This document shows positions 28,401 to 37,023 of a stretch of DNA of 64,000 bases, piece after piece. The notes beneath the pieces are model-generated. The model was given only the letters and a program-made list of their open reading frames with translations. It had not been told where the DNA came from and did no database searches. The stretch covers positions 1,240,001 to 1,304,000 of the forward strand of contig CAVRJA010000014.1 in the NCBI GenBank assembly GCA_963721405.1. The letters run 5' to 3'. Numbering within the stretch: position 1 is the first letter of the stretch; each line of letters begins with the position of its first letter. Both the position numbers and the translations under genes were made by a program. Source of the DNA: JAFNAG01 sp963721405. Its GTDB lineage: Bacteria; Acidobacteriota; UBA6911.

Positions 28401-28669
28401 TTCCGTACATTCGCCCTCTCGGCCCGGAAAAGGCCGAGCTGGAGGAAGGAAAGATCGATCTTCTATTCCAGGAGGGCGGCGGTTGGGTGCTGGTCGACTA
28501 CAAGACCGACCGGATTCCCGCCGAGGCCGAGCCGGCGCTGTTTTTCGCGAACAAGTACGCCGGTCAAATCCATGCCTACGTGGACGCGCTGAAGGCCCTC
28601 GGAGTCCCGGTGAAATCCGCCTATCTGCTGCTGATCCGCACCGGCGCCGAAATCGAACTCCCCGTCTGA
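25403..28669 (+). CDS. addA: AddA-like UvrD-family helicase-nuclease
   Basis: This 1088-residue superfamily-1 helicase has Walker A ASAGTGKTT at 23-31, Walker B LLVDEFQDTDP near 345-355 and motif GDPKQSIYRFRGAD near 385. Later motifs are ILSIHRAKGLDFPIV and LLYVALTRARDHLVLS. The C-terminal 120 residues form a second PD-(D/E)XK nuclease (GVAFHEAMS, KIDLLF, LVDYKTDR), so both subunits keep a nuclease. The length is a little under that of Bacillus AddA. The start overlaps AddB's stop as ATGA. The pair is the acidobacterial equivalent of RecBCD; no recC- or recD-like gene is present. Confidence 0.9.
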   Translation: MTADSGQRRRAIEETDRSFVVEASAGTGKTTLLIRRILHCVLEHGPERAPLPLARICAITFTEKAAGEMKIRLRQEFEAKAMAGGDLGRRASEALVDLESATISTFHAFAVSLLKERPIEAGLDPRFTALDDVQSELLFQEVWDTWLHEAIQARRAPLESALRAGLGLEPLQAVARTIRLHAGTIRKLRLPAPPAEEETRRHLEELLRSGRELLARVRLMEDKLLPHLDAALAWATDPSRQALPSKPGGKGAAGNWQGGKDTVEEVRDYVKSVVEYGAQYRLFPVQRALDGVLRLVIDEFLPKWDARKRADGLLDFDDMLDCMRDLLRTSRAARSEFQKRYSALLVDEFQDTDPIQWEIVSLLTGGGEEASDPGTGAIAPGRLFVVGDPKQSIYRFRGADIETYLEVSAPEYMGKLGLERLELTTNFRSVPPILGFVDEAFRDAMSRAGSKPYQPDYLAFGGQGDRPGRAGHPCVHLLGDRMEDGRPAGSGPDYYKIEAKRIAGLIATMRGDAVWEVQAGRSQAWRPPGFRDIAILLPVLTHADALEEALRDAGIPYVLEGGKFYYARSEVSSAITVLRAVSNPNDTVALYGALRSIFFGISDEDLLRARIDGVELDYRNEAPDGSQLRRAFRILHELHLRRHERMASETLESLLQQTGAREVLALRGVQSLANLNKLVRTLRSLQQDATFSEVVDLVGGMDEEGIAESESRVMEEHSDAVRILSIHRAKGLDFPIVIVAGLGIRRLSRQADFLADAHGRGTFALRAGAKETGLQTPAWAALADEEKEREEAELVRLLYVALTRARDHLVLSVHTRGRRLPGSDLWQPAFEPTRLKPLADFLLHMHGRENPPARYLDAAALGAGAGDHKAGGTSPAKAWEEALADQYGKLRRLLSDTPQARGFHTATAAEEEGAEEEAAPDFARDRAARIGVAFHEAMSAMDLKGTPDIERLAGDSGARQRLDRAGTRLIGDMLRGCLASPLLERVRCCLISGGQVWRELPYIRPLGPEKAELEEGKIDLLFQEGGGWVLVDYKTDRIPAEAEPALFFANKYAGQIHAYVDALKALGVPVKSAYLLLIRTGAEIELPV

Positions 28670-28686
28670 CTTCACGTGGAGCGTGA

Positions 28687-30039
28687 TCACTTGTGCATCG
28701 AAGGATTCGCCTGGATCCACGACTCGATATCCGCAATCACGGCATCGACCACGTGGCCCGGCTTCGAGTAGTCGCTTGGCGTTCCCGGGCCGCTGCCGGG
28801 CGCGGCACTAGGCATGAAGAGATGGGTGAGGCCCGGGTATACCTTGAACGACACGCCGGCGTGACCTTCGAGAGCCTGCTTCCATCCCTCGAGATCTTTC
28901 ATGGTTACCTGGTAATCCCTCTCTCCCTGCAGGACGAGCATCGGGATTTTCAGTTCCGCGGCGGCCTCGCCGGGACGGTAATTGCGGAGATCCAGGAAAT
29001 AGGAACCGGGAATGCGCGATCCGACCAGGTTGATCGTGGCCGTCGGCGTCAGAGCAGGGTCCTGAATCATCTTGGCCGCCTGCTCGGCGGCCTGGATCTG
29101 CTTGCTCGCCTCGGCTGTATTGTTTCCCGGCAGGCCCGCGAGGTACTTGAGTTGCTCCACGATCACCTGCTCGAGAGGCCTCGTGGTTCCGGCCATGATC
29201 ACGATGCCGGCGATTTGCCTGTTGCCGGCGGCGATGCGCGGCGCGAGCATTCCGCCGAGGCTATGGCCCAGCACATAAATGCGCTTGGGGTCGATCCCGC
29301 TCATCCCTGCCAATTGCGCCACCGCCGCGAGGGCGTCGTCCACCGTCTCTTCCTTGACGGTAAAAACCGAGGGGAGAGACGTTTTGGACTCGGCCATGAG
29401 CAGCGTGCGCTTGGTGTAGCGCAACACCGCTACGCCCCGGCTCGCGAGCCCCCAGGCAAGATCCTTGAAAGGCTTGTTTTGTCCGATGGTCTCGTCCCTG
29501 TCCTGCGGACCTGATCCGTGGACCAGGACCACGACAGGGAACGGGCCTTCCCCCTTTGGCAAGGAGAGAGACGCCGGCAGCCGAACCGTGCCGGAGACCA
29601 CGACCATCTCGCGCTCATCGAAGGCGCCTGGCCTGGCATAAGCGGGAGCGCTCCAGTCCACACTCGGCTGGCTCGGAGCGAAAAACATGCCGGCGACCCG
29701 GCCTTTCCCATCGTAGACCAGCCGGAGGTCCAGAGCGGCCTTCTCGAATTGACAGGTTACGTACACGATGCGATATCCCGCCAACTCTTCCGGACGGGTT
29801 CCTGTGATCGAGCGGAACCGGCCGGCCTGCGCCTGGAGCGAATCCAGGATCGAGCCCATCTTGTCGGGTGGAATGGCAGCCGACATTTTTTCATCAAACT
29901 GCGCCGCCACCTGGTCAAACTGACGCGAAAAAAGATTGGTGGCCAGCTGCCTGGCCTGGCCTTGCAGATCCTGGGCCGGCAGCATTGCCGGCATGAGCGA
30001 AACCGTGAGAGCGACAAACGAGAGCAATCTGGTAAACAT
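28687..30039 (-). CDS. Secreted alpha/beta hydrolase with N-terminal DUF3887-like domain
   Basis: The protein has 450 residues with a signal peptide (1-22, SLMPAMLPAQ). A small helical domain of DUF3887 type follows (about 25-120, QFDQVAAQFDEKM). Next is an alpha/beta hydrolase: oxyanion region LVHGSGPQDRDE, nucleophile GHSLGG (Ser), acid QGERDYQV (Asp) and LTHLFM (His). Related enzymes are annotated as dienelactone hydrolase-like or as periplasmic esterases. The substrate is unknown. ATG 30039 is chosen because GGAGG lies six bases upstream; the frame extends to 30072. It ends 17 bases from addA, tail to tail. Confidence 0.85.
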   Translation of the reverse strand: MFTRLLSFVALTVSLMPAMLPAQDLQGQARQLATNLFSRQFDQVAAQFDEKMSAAIPPDKMGSILDSLQAQAGRFRSITGTRPEELAGYRIVYVTCQFEKAALDLRLVYDGKGRVAGMFFAPSQPSVDWSAPAYARPGAFDEREMVVVSGTVRLPASLSLPKGEGPFPVVVLVHGSGPQDRDETIGQNKPFKDLAWGLASRGVAVLRYTKRTLLMAESKTSLPSVFTVKEETVDDALAAVAQLAGMSGIDPKRIYVLGHSLGGMLAPRIAAGNRQIAGIVIMAGTTRPLEQVIVEQLKYLAGLPGNNTAEASKQIQAAEQAAKMIQDPALTPTATINLVGSRIPGSYFLDLRNYRPGEAAAELKIPMLVLQGERDYQVTMKDLEGWKQALEGHAGVSFKVYPGLTHLFMPSAAPGSGPGTPSDYSKPGHVVDAVIADIESWIQANPSMHK

Positions 30040-30809
30040 GCCCTGCCTCCTGCTGCCGGAATGAAAGAGCAATTATACCCGCAAACCTCGAAGACGGACT
30101 GTCCGAACCGCCAATGGGCGATTTCGCTGGCACCGGCATTGCCATGAATCAGGAGATTGCGAAGCTCGTAGCCGAAGTTCTCGAATTAATGCTATGCAAC
30201 CTGAGTAATCATAAAAATTAAAAAGAATTTATTACGCATATACTGACTTGCCCTGCCGGCAACTCCCAGCTGTTTTCCTGCACGTTTCGTATCGAGTAAG
30301 AATGAGGAATTTCGGGGGAAGATCTGCGACGCAGGCTACCGTCTCCTTACTGCAGCCGTGTCTCTCTAAGAATTACAGAAATGAATATGGCATGATCCTA
30401 AGATTTATCTTGCCAGGTAGAGGTCGGATGGCTATCATCTTCGCACACGCTCCGGAGCGAGCGTGAGCGCTGGTTATTGATTCCATATCTCAGCTAGTTG
30501 GTTTGCCGGGCATTTGCAGGGGCGGCGAAGGGTCGCGTTCCGGGCTTGCCGGAGCCGAAGCACCTCCCCTGACGCGGGCCGGGTTCCCCTGGCTAACCCA
30601 ACCACAATTCAGGTTCTCGACGAGGATCGCGCCGTGGAAGCGTCGGTCCCAACGGCTGTTTTTGCCATGGACTCATCTGCGGCGGGCGCTGCGCTTTTGC
30701 GGAAACAGTGCTGTGCACTCGATTCGGCGCATCGGGTTCGCGGTCGCGGAGTCCAGGCGTTTCCGACTTGATTTCAAGAACCAAACATCTCTTATGTAAG
30801 GAGCCCGAT
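30040..30809. other. 770-base gene-free leader region before the TonB-dependent receptor
   Basis: No protein-like frame is present. An AT-rich patch (about 30183-30245) is the likely promoter zone of either flanking gene. A perfect 8-bp inverted repeat (CACGCTCC/GGAGCGAGCGTG, about 30447-30466) and a multi-stem RNA-like fold (30497-30602, listed separately) lie further along. The final 200 bases hold no structure I can name, ending in AAGGAG before ATG 30810. Confidence 0.5.
30497..30602 (+). ncRNA. Predicted structured leader RNA (class unknown)
   Basis: The closing stem pairs GTTGG (30497-30501) with CCAAC (30598-30602), then TT with AA, and GCC (30505-30507) with GGC (30591-30593). Inside, CAGGGG (30517-30522) pairs with CCCCTG (30566-30571), CGGC (30523-30526) with GCCG (30554-30557), and TCCGG (30539-30543) with CCGGA (30549-30553) around a GCTTG loop. 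The fold sits about 200 bases upstream of the TonB-dependent receptor and reads in its direction. It does not show the conserved core of the cobalamin or GEMM riboswitches as I know them. It could be a riboswitch, an attenuator or a small RNA. Confidence 0.4.
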
Positions 30810-33800
30810 ATGAGACACTGCTTTAAAAGGTCGCTGGCGGCGATGTTCCTCTTTTCGCTGATCGGCGCATCGGCATATGGGCAAGGCGGCGGCATGACCT
30901 CATCGATTACGGGTGTGGTCGTCGATCAATCGGGGGCTATCGTTCCCGGCGCCTCGGTCCTGGTCAAGAGCGTCGCTACCAGCACGGAATTTACCGCGAT
31001 TACTGCTGCAAACGGCTCATTCACCGTCCCAGCAGTGTCCGTAGGGACATATAGAGTGACCGTCACCATGTCAGGCTTCAAGCAGGCGGTGGTGGAAAAG
31101 GTCACAGTAGAGGCGGGAACGCCTGCCAACCTCAGGGTGGTCCTCAACCTTGGCAGCCCGACGGAAACGGTCGTGGTGACCGGGGGAGCCGAGATTGTTC
31201 AGACGACATCCGCGAACATCTCCACCTCCATGGGTGTCAACCAGATCATGAACCTGCCGCTTTCCACCCGGAATGCTCTCGACTTCGTTGTCTTCCTGCC
31301 GGGTGTCAACACGGCGGGAATCACGCGCGATGCCACGTTCATGGGATTGCCGCAAGCCGCAGTCAATATCACTATTGACGGCGTCAATGCGCAGGACAAT
31401 TACAACAAGAGCACGGAGTTTTTCGTGCGCGTCAGCCCGCGCCTGGACGCCGTCGAGGAAGTCACCGTGTCCACGGCCACGCCCGGAGCCGAGAGTGCGG
31501 GGCAGGGCGCAGTCCAGATCAAGTTCACCACGCGCCAGGGGAGCAACGACTTCCGCGGCAGCCTCTATGAATATCATCGCAACCAGGTGCTCAACTCCAA
31601 CTACTGGTTCAACAATCGCGATAAGGACCCAGACCCGGTAACCGGCAAGGCGCCGCGGGACCCGGTAAAACTCAACCAGTTCGGCGGCAGGCTCGGCGGC
31701 CCGATCGTGTTTCCCAAGCTTTTTAACGGCCGGGACAAGGCGTTTTTCTTTTTCAACTTTGAGGAATTCCGCCAGCCCAATGCAATCGCCCGGCAAAGGA
31801 CGATCCTGAATCCGCTGACCCAGCAGGGCGCCTTCCAGTACAATACGTCGAGCGGCATCAGGTCTGTAGACCTGCTCGCCCTCGCGGCCGCCAATGGGCA
31901 GACTTCCGCGATCGATCCGGTCATCGGAAAGCTGTTGTCCGACATCCGCACCTCAACATCCGGGACGGGCGGGATCCAGCAGTTGAGCGATCCCAATCTG
32001 CAGCGGTTTACCTTCACCAATACGGGCCTGGTGATCAACCATTTCCCGACGGCCCGCTTCGACTTCAACCTGACAAGCAAGCACCGTTTGGAAGTCACTT
32101 ACAATTACACCAAGAACATCCGCACGCCGGATATCCTCAACAGCAACGATCCGGCCTTTCCGGATTTTCCGAATTTCGGCACTTACGTTTCTCACCGTTT
32201 CATCGGCGGCGGTGCCTTGCGTTCGACCGTGACGCCGACTCTGGTCAACGAATTGCGGTTCGGACTGTCCGGCGGATCTTCGCTTTTCCGGCCTGAACTG
32301 AGCCCCGCCGTTTTCAGTGGTTCGTTGGCCAACCAGGCAGGGTTCGCGCTCGGCCTCAGTGCGGCGGGCATCACCAACGCCTATACTACCAACAACCCCA
32401 GCCGGCGCAACACACCGACGCAGGTGATCGAAGAAACGGTCAGTTGGGTTCGAGGTTCGCACAGCCTCAGTTTTGGCGGCAGTTTCACCAACATCGGGCT
32501 CTGGACCTGGAGCCAGGCACGCGTAGTGCCCCTAATCACTTTCGGCGTCAACAGCACCGATCCCGCAATCGGCATGTTCAATACCAGCAACTTCCAGGGG
32601 GCCGCATCGGCCGACCTTACGCGGGCACAAAACATCTATGCGGTTCTGACGGGGCGTGTCACCGCCGTGACTGCGGATGCTTACGTTGGTGAACAGACGA
32701 ACAAGTACGCCTACCTCGGGCCCCGCGTCAATCGAGGCCGCATGCGGGAGTTCGGGCTCTTCGCCGCGGACTCGTGGAGGATGAAGCCGGACCTGACGCT
32801 CACCTACGGGTTGCGCTATGAGCTGCAGCTTCCCTTCGTTCCGCTCAACGACGCCTACACAACCGCCGACATTTCGGATCTGTACGGGATCTCGGGGTAC
32901 GGCAACCTATTCAAGCCCGGCACAATGACAGGCCGGGACACCCAGTTTGTCCTGTACAAGGAAGGCACCAAGGCCTACAACCTCGACAAGCTCAACTTTG
33001 CGCCCAGCTTCGGGTTCGCCTGGACCCCGAGATCCGGCAATCCATGGATCGCCCGCATTTTCGGCTCCGACGGAAAGACGGTGCTTCGAGGCGGCTACTC
33101 GATAGCCTACAACCGTTACGGCATGGCGGAGATACAGAGCCTGTTCGCGGCCAATCCGGGCAGTTTCGTCAACGCCACCCGCAGCATGACGTTGGGGAAT
33201 CTGGTCACCAATGTCGGGAATGACAAGCTGCCGGTTTTGCTCAAGGAAAGCGGCCGCCTCGGTCCGGCTCCATTCCCAGACGCTCCGAGTTTCCCGATGA
33301 TCGGAGCGGTCACCAATTCGGTCAATATCTACGATCCGAATAAGAACACTCCGTACACGCAATCCTGGACGTTCGGCATCCAGCGCGAGATCACCAAGGA
33401 CACGGTCGTCGAGGTGCGCTATGTGGGCACGCGCAACCTCGCAGGGCCGACCGAATACGATATCAACGAGACCAACGTCGTGGAAAACCGGATGCTCGAC
33501 GAATTCAAACTGGCGATGGCGAACCTGCAGGCGAACATGGCCGCCAAACGCGGGAACAACTTCAAGTACTACGGGCCGAACACGGGCACCTCACCGTTGC
33601 CGATCACCCTTGCCTACTTCAGCGGATTGCCGGCGTCGCAAGCCGGTGATTCGTCCAAGTACACCTCATCGCTGTTCTCGAGCACCACATTCGTCAATCC
33701 CCTGGCAGCGATGAATCCCAATGCGTTCACCTATGCCGACAATCTATGGAGTGACGCAACCCGCCGCGCGAATGCTCTCGCCGCGGGGCTGCCGGCCAAC

Positions 33801-34664
33801 TTTTTCCTGGCCAATCCGGGGCTGACGGGCGGGGCCAATTACACGGGCAACGGCGGATACAACCGGTACGATGCAATGCAGGTTGAATTGCGCCGCCGCC
33901 TGTCGAAGGGATTGCTTGTGCAATCCAGTTATGTCTGGGCAAAGTCATTCAGCTCTTCCCGTGTTTCGTTCCGAGCAGCGAGGGTCAACACCCTGGGAGA
34001 CGCGCTGACCCATGCGTTCAAGTTGAATTGGGTATACGAGATGCCGTTTGGAAAGGGGAAGATGCTCTTTGCCAATGCCGGCGGCGTGCTCGACAGGATC
34101 ATTGGCGGTTGGGAACTCCATGGCACCGGCCGCATTCAGAGCGGCGATCTGCTGGACTTCGGCAATGTCAGGCTGGTCGGGATGAACCGGCAGGACCTGC
34201 AGGAAATGTACGGGCTTCACTTCGACGATGCGGCCAGGATCATCTACGCGCTGCCGAAGGACGTGATCGACAACACGATCAAGGCGTTCAGCGTGAGCGC
34301 GACTTCCGCGACCGGCTACGGCGCCCTCGGGCCGCCAAGCGGACGCTACGTCGCTCCCGCGAATTCCGCGGACTGCATCGAGATCTACGACGGTCAATGC
34401 GCTCCGGTGGAAACGCGCGTCAAAGGGCCCATATTCACGCGTTTCGATCTGAGCCTTATCAAGAGGGTCCGTTTCACCGAGCGGACGAGCTTTGAACTGA
34501 GAGGCGAGTTCCTGAACGCGTTCAACAACACTAACTTTTTCGGCGTGACCTGTGCCAGCAACAGTGCGACCTGCGGCCAGATCACATCAGCCTATCGGGA
34601 CGTGTCCAACAGTCAGGATCCCGGGGGACGGTTGGTCCAACTGGTCGCCCGCATCAACTTCTAG
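30810..34664 (+). CDS. TonB-dependent receptor with carboxypeptidase-like regulatory domain (Oar-like)
   Basis: A 1284-residue outer-membrane protein. It has a signal peptide (1-27, SLIGASAYGQ), then a beta-sandwich carboxypeptidase regulatory-like domain (about 32-115: ITGVVVDQSGAIVPGASVLV). A plug domain (about 120-250) follows, and then a very large beta-barrel. The C-terminus FELRGEFLNAFNNTNF ... VQLVARINF ends in an aromatic residue as barrel proteins do. This Oar-like architecture is greatly expanded in acidobacteria and typically imports polymers' breakdown products, though the ligand here is unknown. AAGGAG (30798-30803) precedes ATG 30810. A TonB and an ExbD are encoded further on at 47968-49669. 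Confidence 0.9.
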   Translation: MRHCFKRSLAAMFLFSLIGASAYGQGGGMTSSITGVVVDQSGAIVPGASVLVKSVATSTEFTAITAANGSFTVPAVSVGTYRVTVTMSGFKQAVVEKVTVEAGTPANLRVVLNLGSPTETVVVTGGAEIVQTTSANISTSMGVNQIMNLPLSTRNALDFVVFLPGVNTAGITRDATFMGLPQAAVNITIDGVNAQDNYNKSTEFFVRVSPRLDAVEEVTVSTATPGAESAGQGAVQIKFTTRQGSNDFRGSLYEYHRNQVLNSNYWFNNRDKDPDPVTGKAPRDPVKLNQFGGRLGGPIVFPKLFNGRDKAFFFFNFEEFRQPNAIARQRTILNPLTQQGAFQYNTSSGIRSVDLLALAAANGQTSAIDPVIGKLLSDIRTSTSGTGGIQQLSDPNLQRFTFTNTGLVINHFPTARFDFNLTSKHRLEVTYNYTKNIRTPDILNSNDPAFPDFPNFGTYVSHRFIGGGALRSTVTPTLVNELRFGLSGGSSLFRPELSPAVFSGSLANQAGFALGLSAAGITNAYTTNNPSRRNTPTQVIEETVSWVRGSHSLSFGGSFTNIGLWTWSQARVVPLITFGVNSTDPAIGMFNTSNFQGAASADLTRAQNIYAVLTGRVTAVTADAYVGEQTNKYAYLGPRVNRGRMREFGLFAADSWRMKPDLTLTYGLRYELQLPFVPLNDAYTTADISDLYGISGYGNLFKPGTMTGRDTQFVLYKEGTKAYNLDKLNFAPSFGFAWTPRSGNPWIARIFGSDGKTVLRGGYSIAYNRYGMAEIQSLFAANPGSFVNATRSMTLGNLVTNVGNDKLPVLLKESGRLGPAPFPDAPSFPMIGAVTNSVNIYDPNKNTPYTQSWTFGIQREITKDTVVEVRYVGTRNLAGPTEYDINETNVVENRMLDEFKLAMANLQANMAAKRGNNFKYYGPNTGTSPLPITLAYFSGLPASQAGDSSKYTSSLFSSTTFVNPLAAMNPNAFTYADNLWSDATRRANALAAGLPANFFLANPGLTGGANYTGNGGYNRYDAMQVELRRRLSKGLLVQSSYVWAKSFSSSRVSFRAARVNTLGDALTHAFKLNWVYEMPFGKGKMLFANAGGVLDRIIGGWELHGTGRIQSGDLLDFGNVRLVGMNRQDLQEMYGLHFDDAARIIYALPKDVIDNTIKAFSVSATSATGYGALGPPSGRYVAPANSADCIEIYDGQCAPVETRVKGPIFTRFDLSLIKRVRFTERTSFELRGEFLNAFNNTNFFGVTCASNSATCGQITSAYRDVSNSQDPGGRLVQLVARINF

Positions 34665-34684
34665 CCTTCCATGTCTTCGGAGAA

Positions 34685-34708
34685 GGGGCGCGGCCAGGGG
34701 CGCGCCCC
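34685..34708 (+). terminator. GC hairpin after the TonB-dependent receptor
   Basis: GGGGCGCG (34685-34692) pairs perfectly with CGCGCCCC (34701-34708) around an 8-base loop, 20 bases beyond the stop codon. There is no U-run, so it may act only as a weak or factor-dependent stop, or protect the 3' end. Confidence 0.45.
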
Positions 34709-34787
34709 CTCTATCCCGCTCTTCCTTTGAGCTCTTCGCCCTCGTGACCGCTTTTCACGGTTTCCCGAAGATTGTTTTTCAAAGGCA

Positions 34788-34815
34788 TTGACATCGTTCC
34801 AAAAGCGCGTATTAT
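34788..34815 (+). promoter_or_regulatory. Strong sigma70 promoter of the zinc-ribbon gene
   Basis: A perfect TTGACA (34788-34793), a 16-base spacer and TATTAT (34810-34815) give one of the two best promoter matches in the window. Transcription would begin near 34822, about 40 bases before the start codon and its near-perfect anti-Shine-Dalgarno match. Confidence 0.8.
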
Positions 34816-34861
34816 TCAGCCTTTTGCGGTACTGCAATTATATGAAAGGAGGCTGAGGAAA

Positions 34862-35041
34862 ATGGCAGAGAAACTTTCGAAGACAGCCCGGGCGAGCATG
34901 GGTGACAAGGGTACGAGCTACGAGAAACCGTGCCCCGCTTGCGGCGTCGGCATGGTTGCCACCCGAGTTGTCAAGTATCGCCAGGTTCCGGGCGGAATGT
35001 ACTGGATCTGCCCCAAAGACGGCGAACGCATTAAGATCTGA
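34862..35041 (+). CDS. Small zinc-ribbon protein, 59 residues, unknown function
   Basis: The protein has 59 residues, basic, with CPACG in the middle and WICPKDG near the end, giving three cysteines of a likely metal ribbon. AAAGGAGG (34845-34852) sits nine bases before ATG 34862, so this start is secure despite an open frame upstream to 34772. A consensus promoter and an intrinsic terminator bracket it exactly, marking a one-gene, probably highly expressed unit. I do not recognise a named family; the size and basic charge would fit a ribosome- or RNA-associated protein, but that is speculation. Confidence 0.8.
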   Translation: MAEKLSKTARASMGDKGTSYEKPCPACGVGMVATRVVKYRQVPGGMYWICPKDGERIKI

Positions 35042-35070
35042 CCGCCGGCGAACAGACTCCGATTTTTAAT

Positions 35071-35096
35071 AAGGGCAGCGAAAGCTGCCCTTTTTT
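35071..35096 (+). terminator. Intrinsic terminator of the zinc-ribbon gene
   Basis: AAGGGCAGC (from 35071), a GAAA loop (35080-35083), GCTGCCC (35084-35090) and a run of six T (35091-35096) form a classic rho-independent terminator 30 bases after the stop codon. It is the clearest terminator in the window. Confidence 0.95.
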
Positions 35097-35231
35097 GTTG
35101 TCCGAAAGAAACTCACTCCGATCCTTAGCGTGCTGCTGTCACCCCCGGCTGTATCGGAGATCGTAGAGATTGGGGAATTCCCATTCCCGCAGGCAGCCGG
35201 CTGTGTGAGCGTGCGGTATAATCCGGCTGTC

Positions 35232-36194
35232 ATGCGATCCGGATCAGATCAATCCTTGCCCGGGCCGTTTCCCGGGGGAAATCGATATTATTCATACGGC
35301 GCCTACCTGAAGGAAAGGTTCGGATGCCGCGTCTACAAGATCGTCGTCGATGCGGGCTTTTCGTGCCCCAACCGCGACGGGACCGTCGGTTCCGGCGGCT
35401 GCACCTACTGCAACAACGACGCCTTCCGGCCGGCAACGGCGCGTCGCGTCGACCCGATCCCCAGCCAGATCGAGACCGGTATGGCGTACCTGAAGCAACG
35501 GTATCGCGCCCAGAAGTTCGTCGTCTATTTCCAGCCCTTCAGCAACACGTACGCCCCCCTGGAGAAGTTGATCCCACTGTACGAAAGCGCCACAGGCCAT
35601 TCGGAAATCGTGGGCATTGCGGTGGGCACGCGGCCCGACTGCATCGACGTACGGAAAATTGCGTGGTTTGAAGAACTGGCCAGGGCCTTCTTCGTCACCC
35701 TGGAATACGGACTCGAATCCATCTACGACTCGACTCTGGCCCGCATCAATCGGGGCCACGACTTTGCCTGCTGGACGGAGGCGGTGCGGCAAACACGCGG
35801 CCGCGGCATCCACATCGGCGCGCACCTGATCCTCGGCTTCCCTTGGGAGAGCCGCGAGGAGATGCTTGCCACGGCCGGCGAGATCTCCGATGTCGGACTC
35901 GATTTTCTGAAAATTCATCACCTTCATGTGGTGCGCCACACGGCGCTGGCACAGGAATTTCTGCAACACCCCTTCCCGCTTCTCGGATACGAACAGTACC
36001 TGGCCCTGGTGGTCGAATTCCTCGAGTTTCTGAATCCCTCCATCTGCGTGGAAAGGCTCTTCGGGCTTGCGCCGGAAAAACACCTGCTTGGTCCCCATTG
36101 GGGCAAGACCAAGGCCGAGATCCAATCCGATATCGAGCGCACGCTGACGATGCGGGGCACGTGGCAGGGCCGACGCTACCGGTCACAACAGTAG
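35232..36194 (+). CDS. Radical SAM protein, TIGR01212/YhcC type
   Basis: The protein has 320 residues. The cluster motif is CPNRDGTVGSGGCTYC (C-x11-C-x2-C), the unusual spacing typical of the YhcC/TIGR01212 group rather than CxxxCxxC. Other family marks are YFQPFSNTYAPLE, VGTRPDCI, LEYGLESI and GAHLILGFPWE. Function is unproven; the family is thought to act in RNA or protein modification. ATG 35232 is chosen because the conserved region begins soon after; a TATAAT stands only ten bases before it (35217-35222), hinting at a very short leader. Its last 12 bases overlap the convergent pseudouridine synthase gene. Confidence 0.85.
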   Translation: MRSGSDQSLPGPFPGGNRYYSYGAYLKERFGCRVYKIVVDAGFSCPNRDGTVGSGGCTYCNNDAFRPATARRVDPIPSQIETGMAYLKQRYRAQKFVVYFQPFSNTYAPLEKLIPLYESATGHSEIVGIAVGTRPDCIDVRKIAWFEELARAFFVTLEYGLESIYDSTLARINRGHDFACWTEAVRQTRGRGIHIGAHLILGFPWESREEMLATAGEISDVGLDFLKIHHLHVVRHTALAQEFLQHPFPLLGYEQYLALVVEFLEFLNPSICVERLFGLAPEKHLLGPHWGKTKAEIQSDIERTLTMRGTWQGRRYRSQQ

Positions 36195-36914
36195 CGCCCC
36201 GGTCATCTCCAGTTTTTCCAGGGCAGCGTCGAAGGCGGGCGGCAGCGGGGCTTCGAAACGACTCGGCTGGAGCCTGGGGGCAGCAGGCAGTTCGATGCGC
36301 CAGGAGTGCAGCAGGATGTGTGGCGGGTTGAGCACGGCACGAAGCCGTGTTTCCCTTACCCCGCGATGGCGCGAACCGCCGTACAGGTCGTCTCCCACGA
36401 TCCAGTGTCCGGCATGGGCAAGGTGAACCCGGAGTTGATGGGTTCGGCCCGTCACAGGGTGGAGTGCCAGGAGGGAAACGTGCGGGCCCCTGGCGAGAGT
36501 CTGGTAACGGCTGAGGGAGGGACGGCCATCCGGGTCCGCCTTCATCCGTCTCCGATCGCGGCGGTCCGGCCCCAGCGGCCATTCGTAGTTTCCCGAGGGA
36601 GGCGCCGGATGTCCCCAGACCAGGGCCAGGTAAGTCTTGGACATGAGCCGCCGGTTGAGGAATCCCACGAGTTCGCGGTGTGTGTCCACGTCGCGGGCCA
36701 GAAGCACGAGTCCCGTGGTCCCGGCATCCAGGCGGTGGACGAGCCGCAAGGATGCCGCCAGGAGCCCCCAGGCCTCCCTCGTCTCCGGAGAAAGCGAGTC
36801 GAGCAGACGGCCTGCAGCCGCTTGCGGATCGCGATGGCTCGTGACCAGACTGAGCCCCGGCGGCTTGTTGATCACCACCAGGCGCTCATCGCAATAAACC
36901 AGGGAGGAAGCCAT
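36183..36914 (-). CDS. RluA-type pseudouridine synthase
   Basis: A 243-residue enzyme with the RluA-family active-site box LVHRLDAGTTGLVLLAR; Asp63 is the catalytic nucleophile. TGRTHQLRVHLAHAGHWIVGDDLYGG marks the second conserved block. It isomerises uridine to pseudouridine in rRNA or tRNA; which site cannot be told. There is no S4 RNA-binding domain, as in RluA itself and TruC. ATG 36914 is chosen, although no good ribosome site is evident; a TTG start at 36953 is possible. The end overlaps the radical SAM gene by 12 bases. Confidence 0.85.
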   Translation of the reverse strand: MASSLVYCDERLVVINKPPGLSLVTSHRDPQAAAGRLLDSLSPETREAWGLLAASLRLVHRLDAGTTGLVLLARDVDTHRELVGFLNRRLMSKTYLALVWGHPAPPSGNYEWPLGPDRRDRRRMKADPDGRPSLSRYQTLARGPHVSLLALHPVTGRTHQLRVHLAHAGHWIVGDDLYGGSRHRGVRETRLRAVLNPPHILLHSWRIELPAAPRLQPSRFEAPLPPAFDAALEKLEMTGALLL

Positions 36915-37023
36915 ATCCTGACTCTGACCGGGAATGATCCCGGGCCCGGTCAAGAAAAATCATGAAGAGCCGACAACAGAGCTCTATGCCGATGAACAGA
37001 CCGGTGAGAAAAGACCCAATGGA

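Noticed and set aside
30490..30605. The leader fold as a cobalamin or GEMM riboswitch
   Set aside because: The conserved core sequences of those classes, as I know them, are absent.
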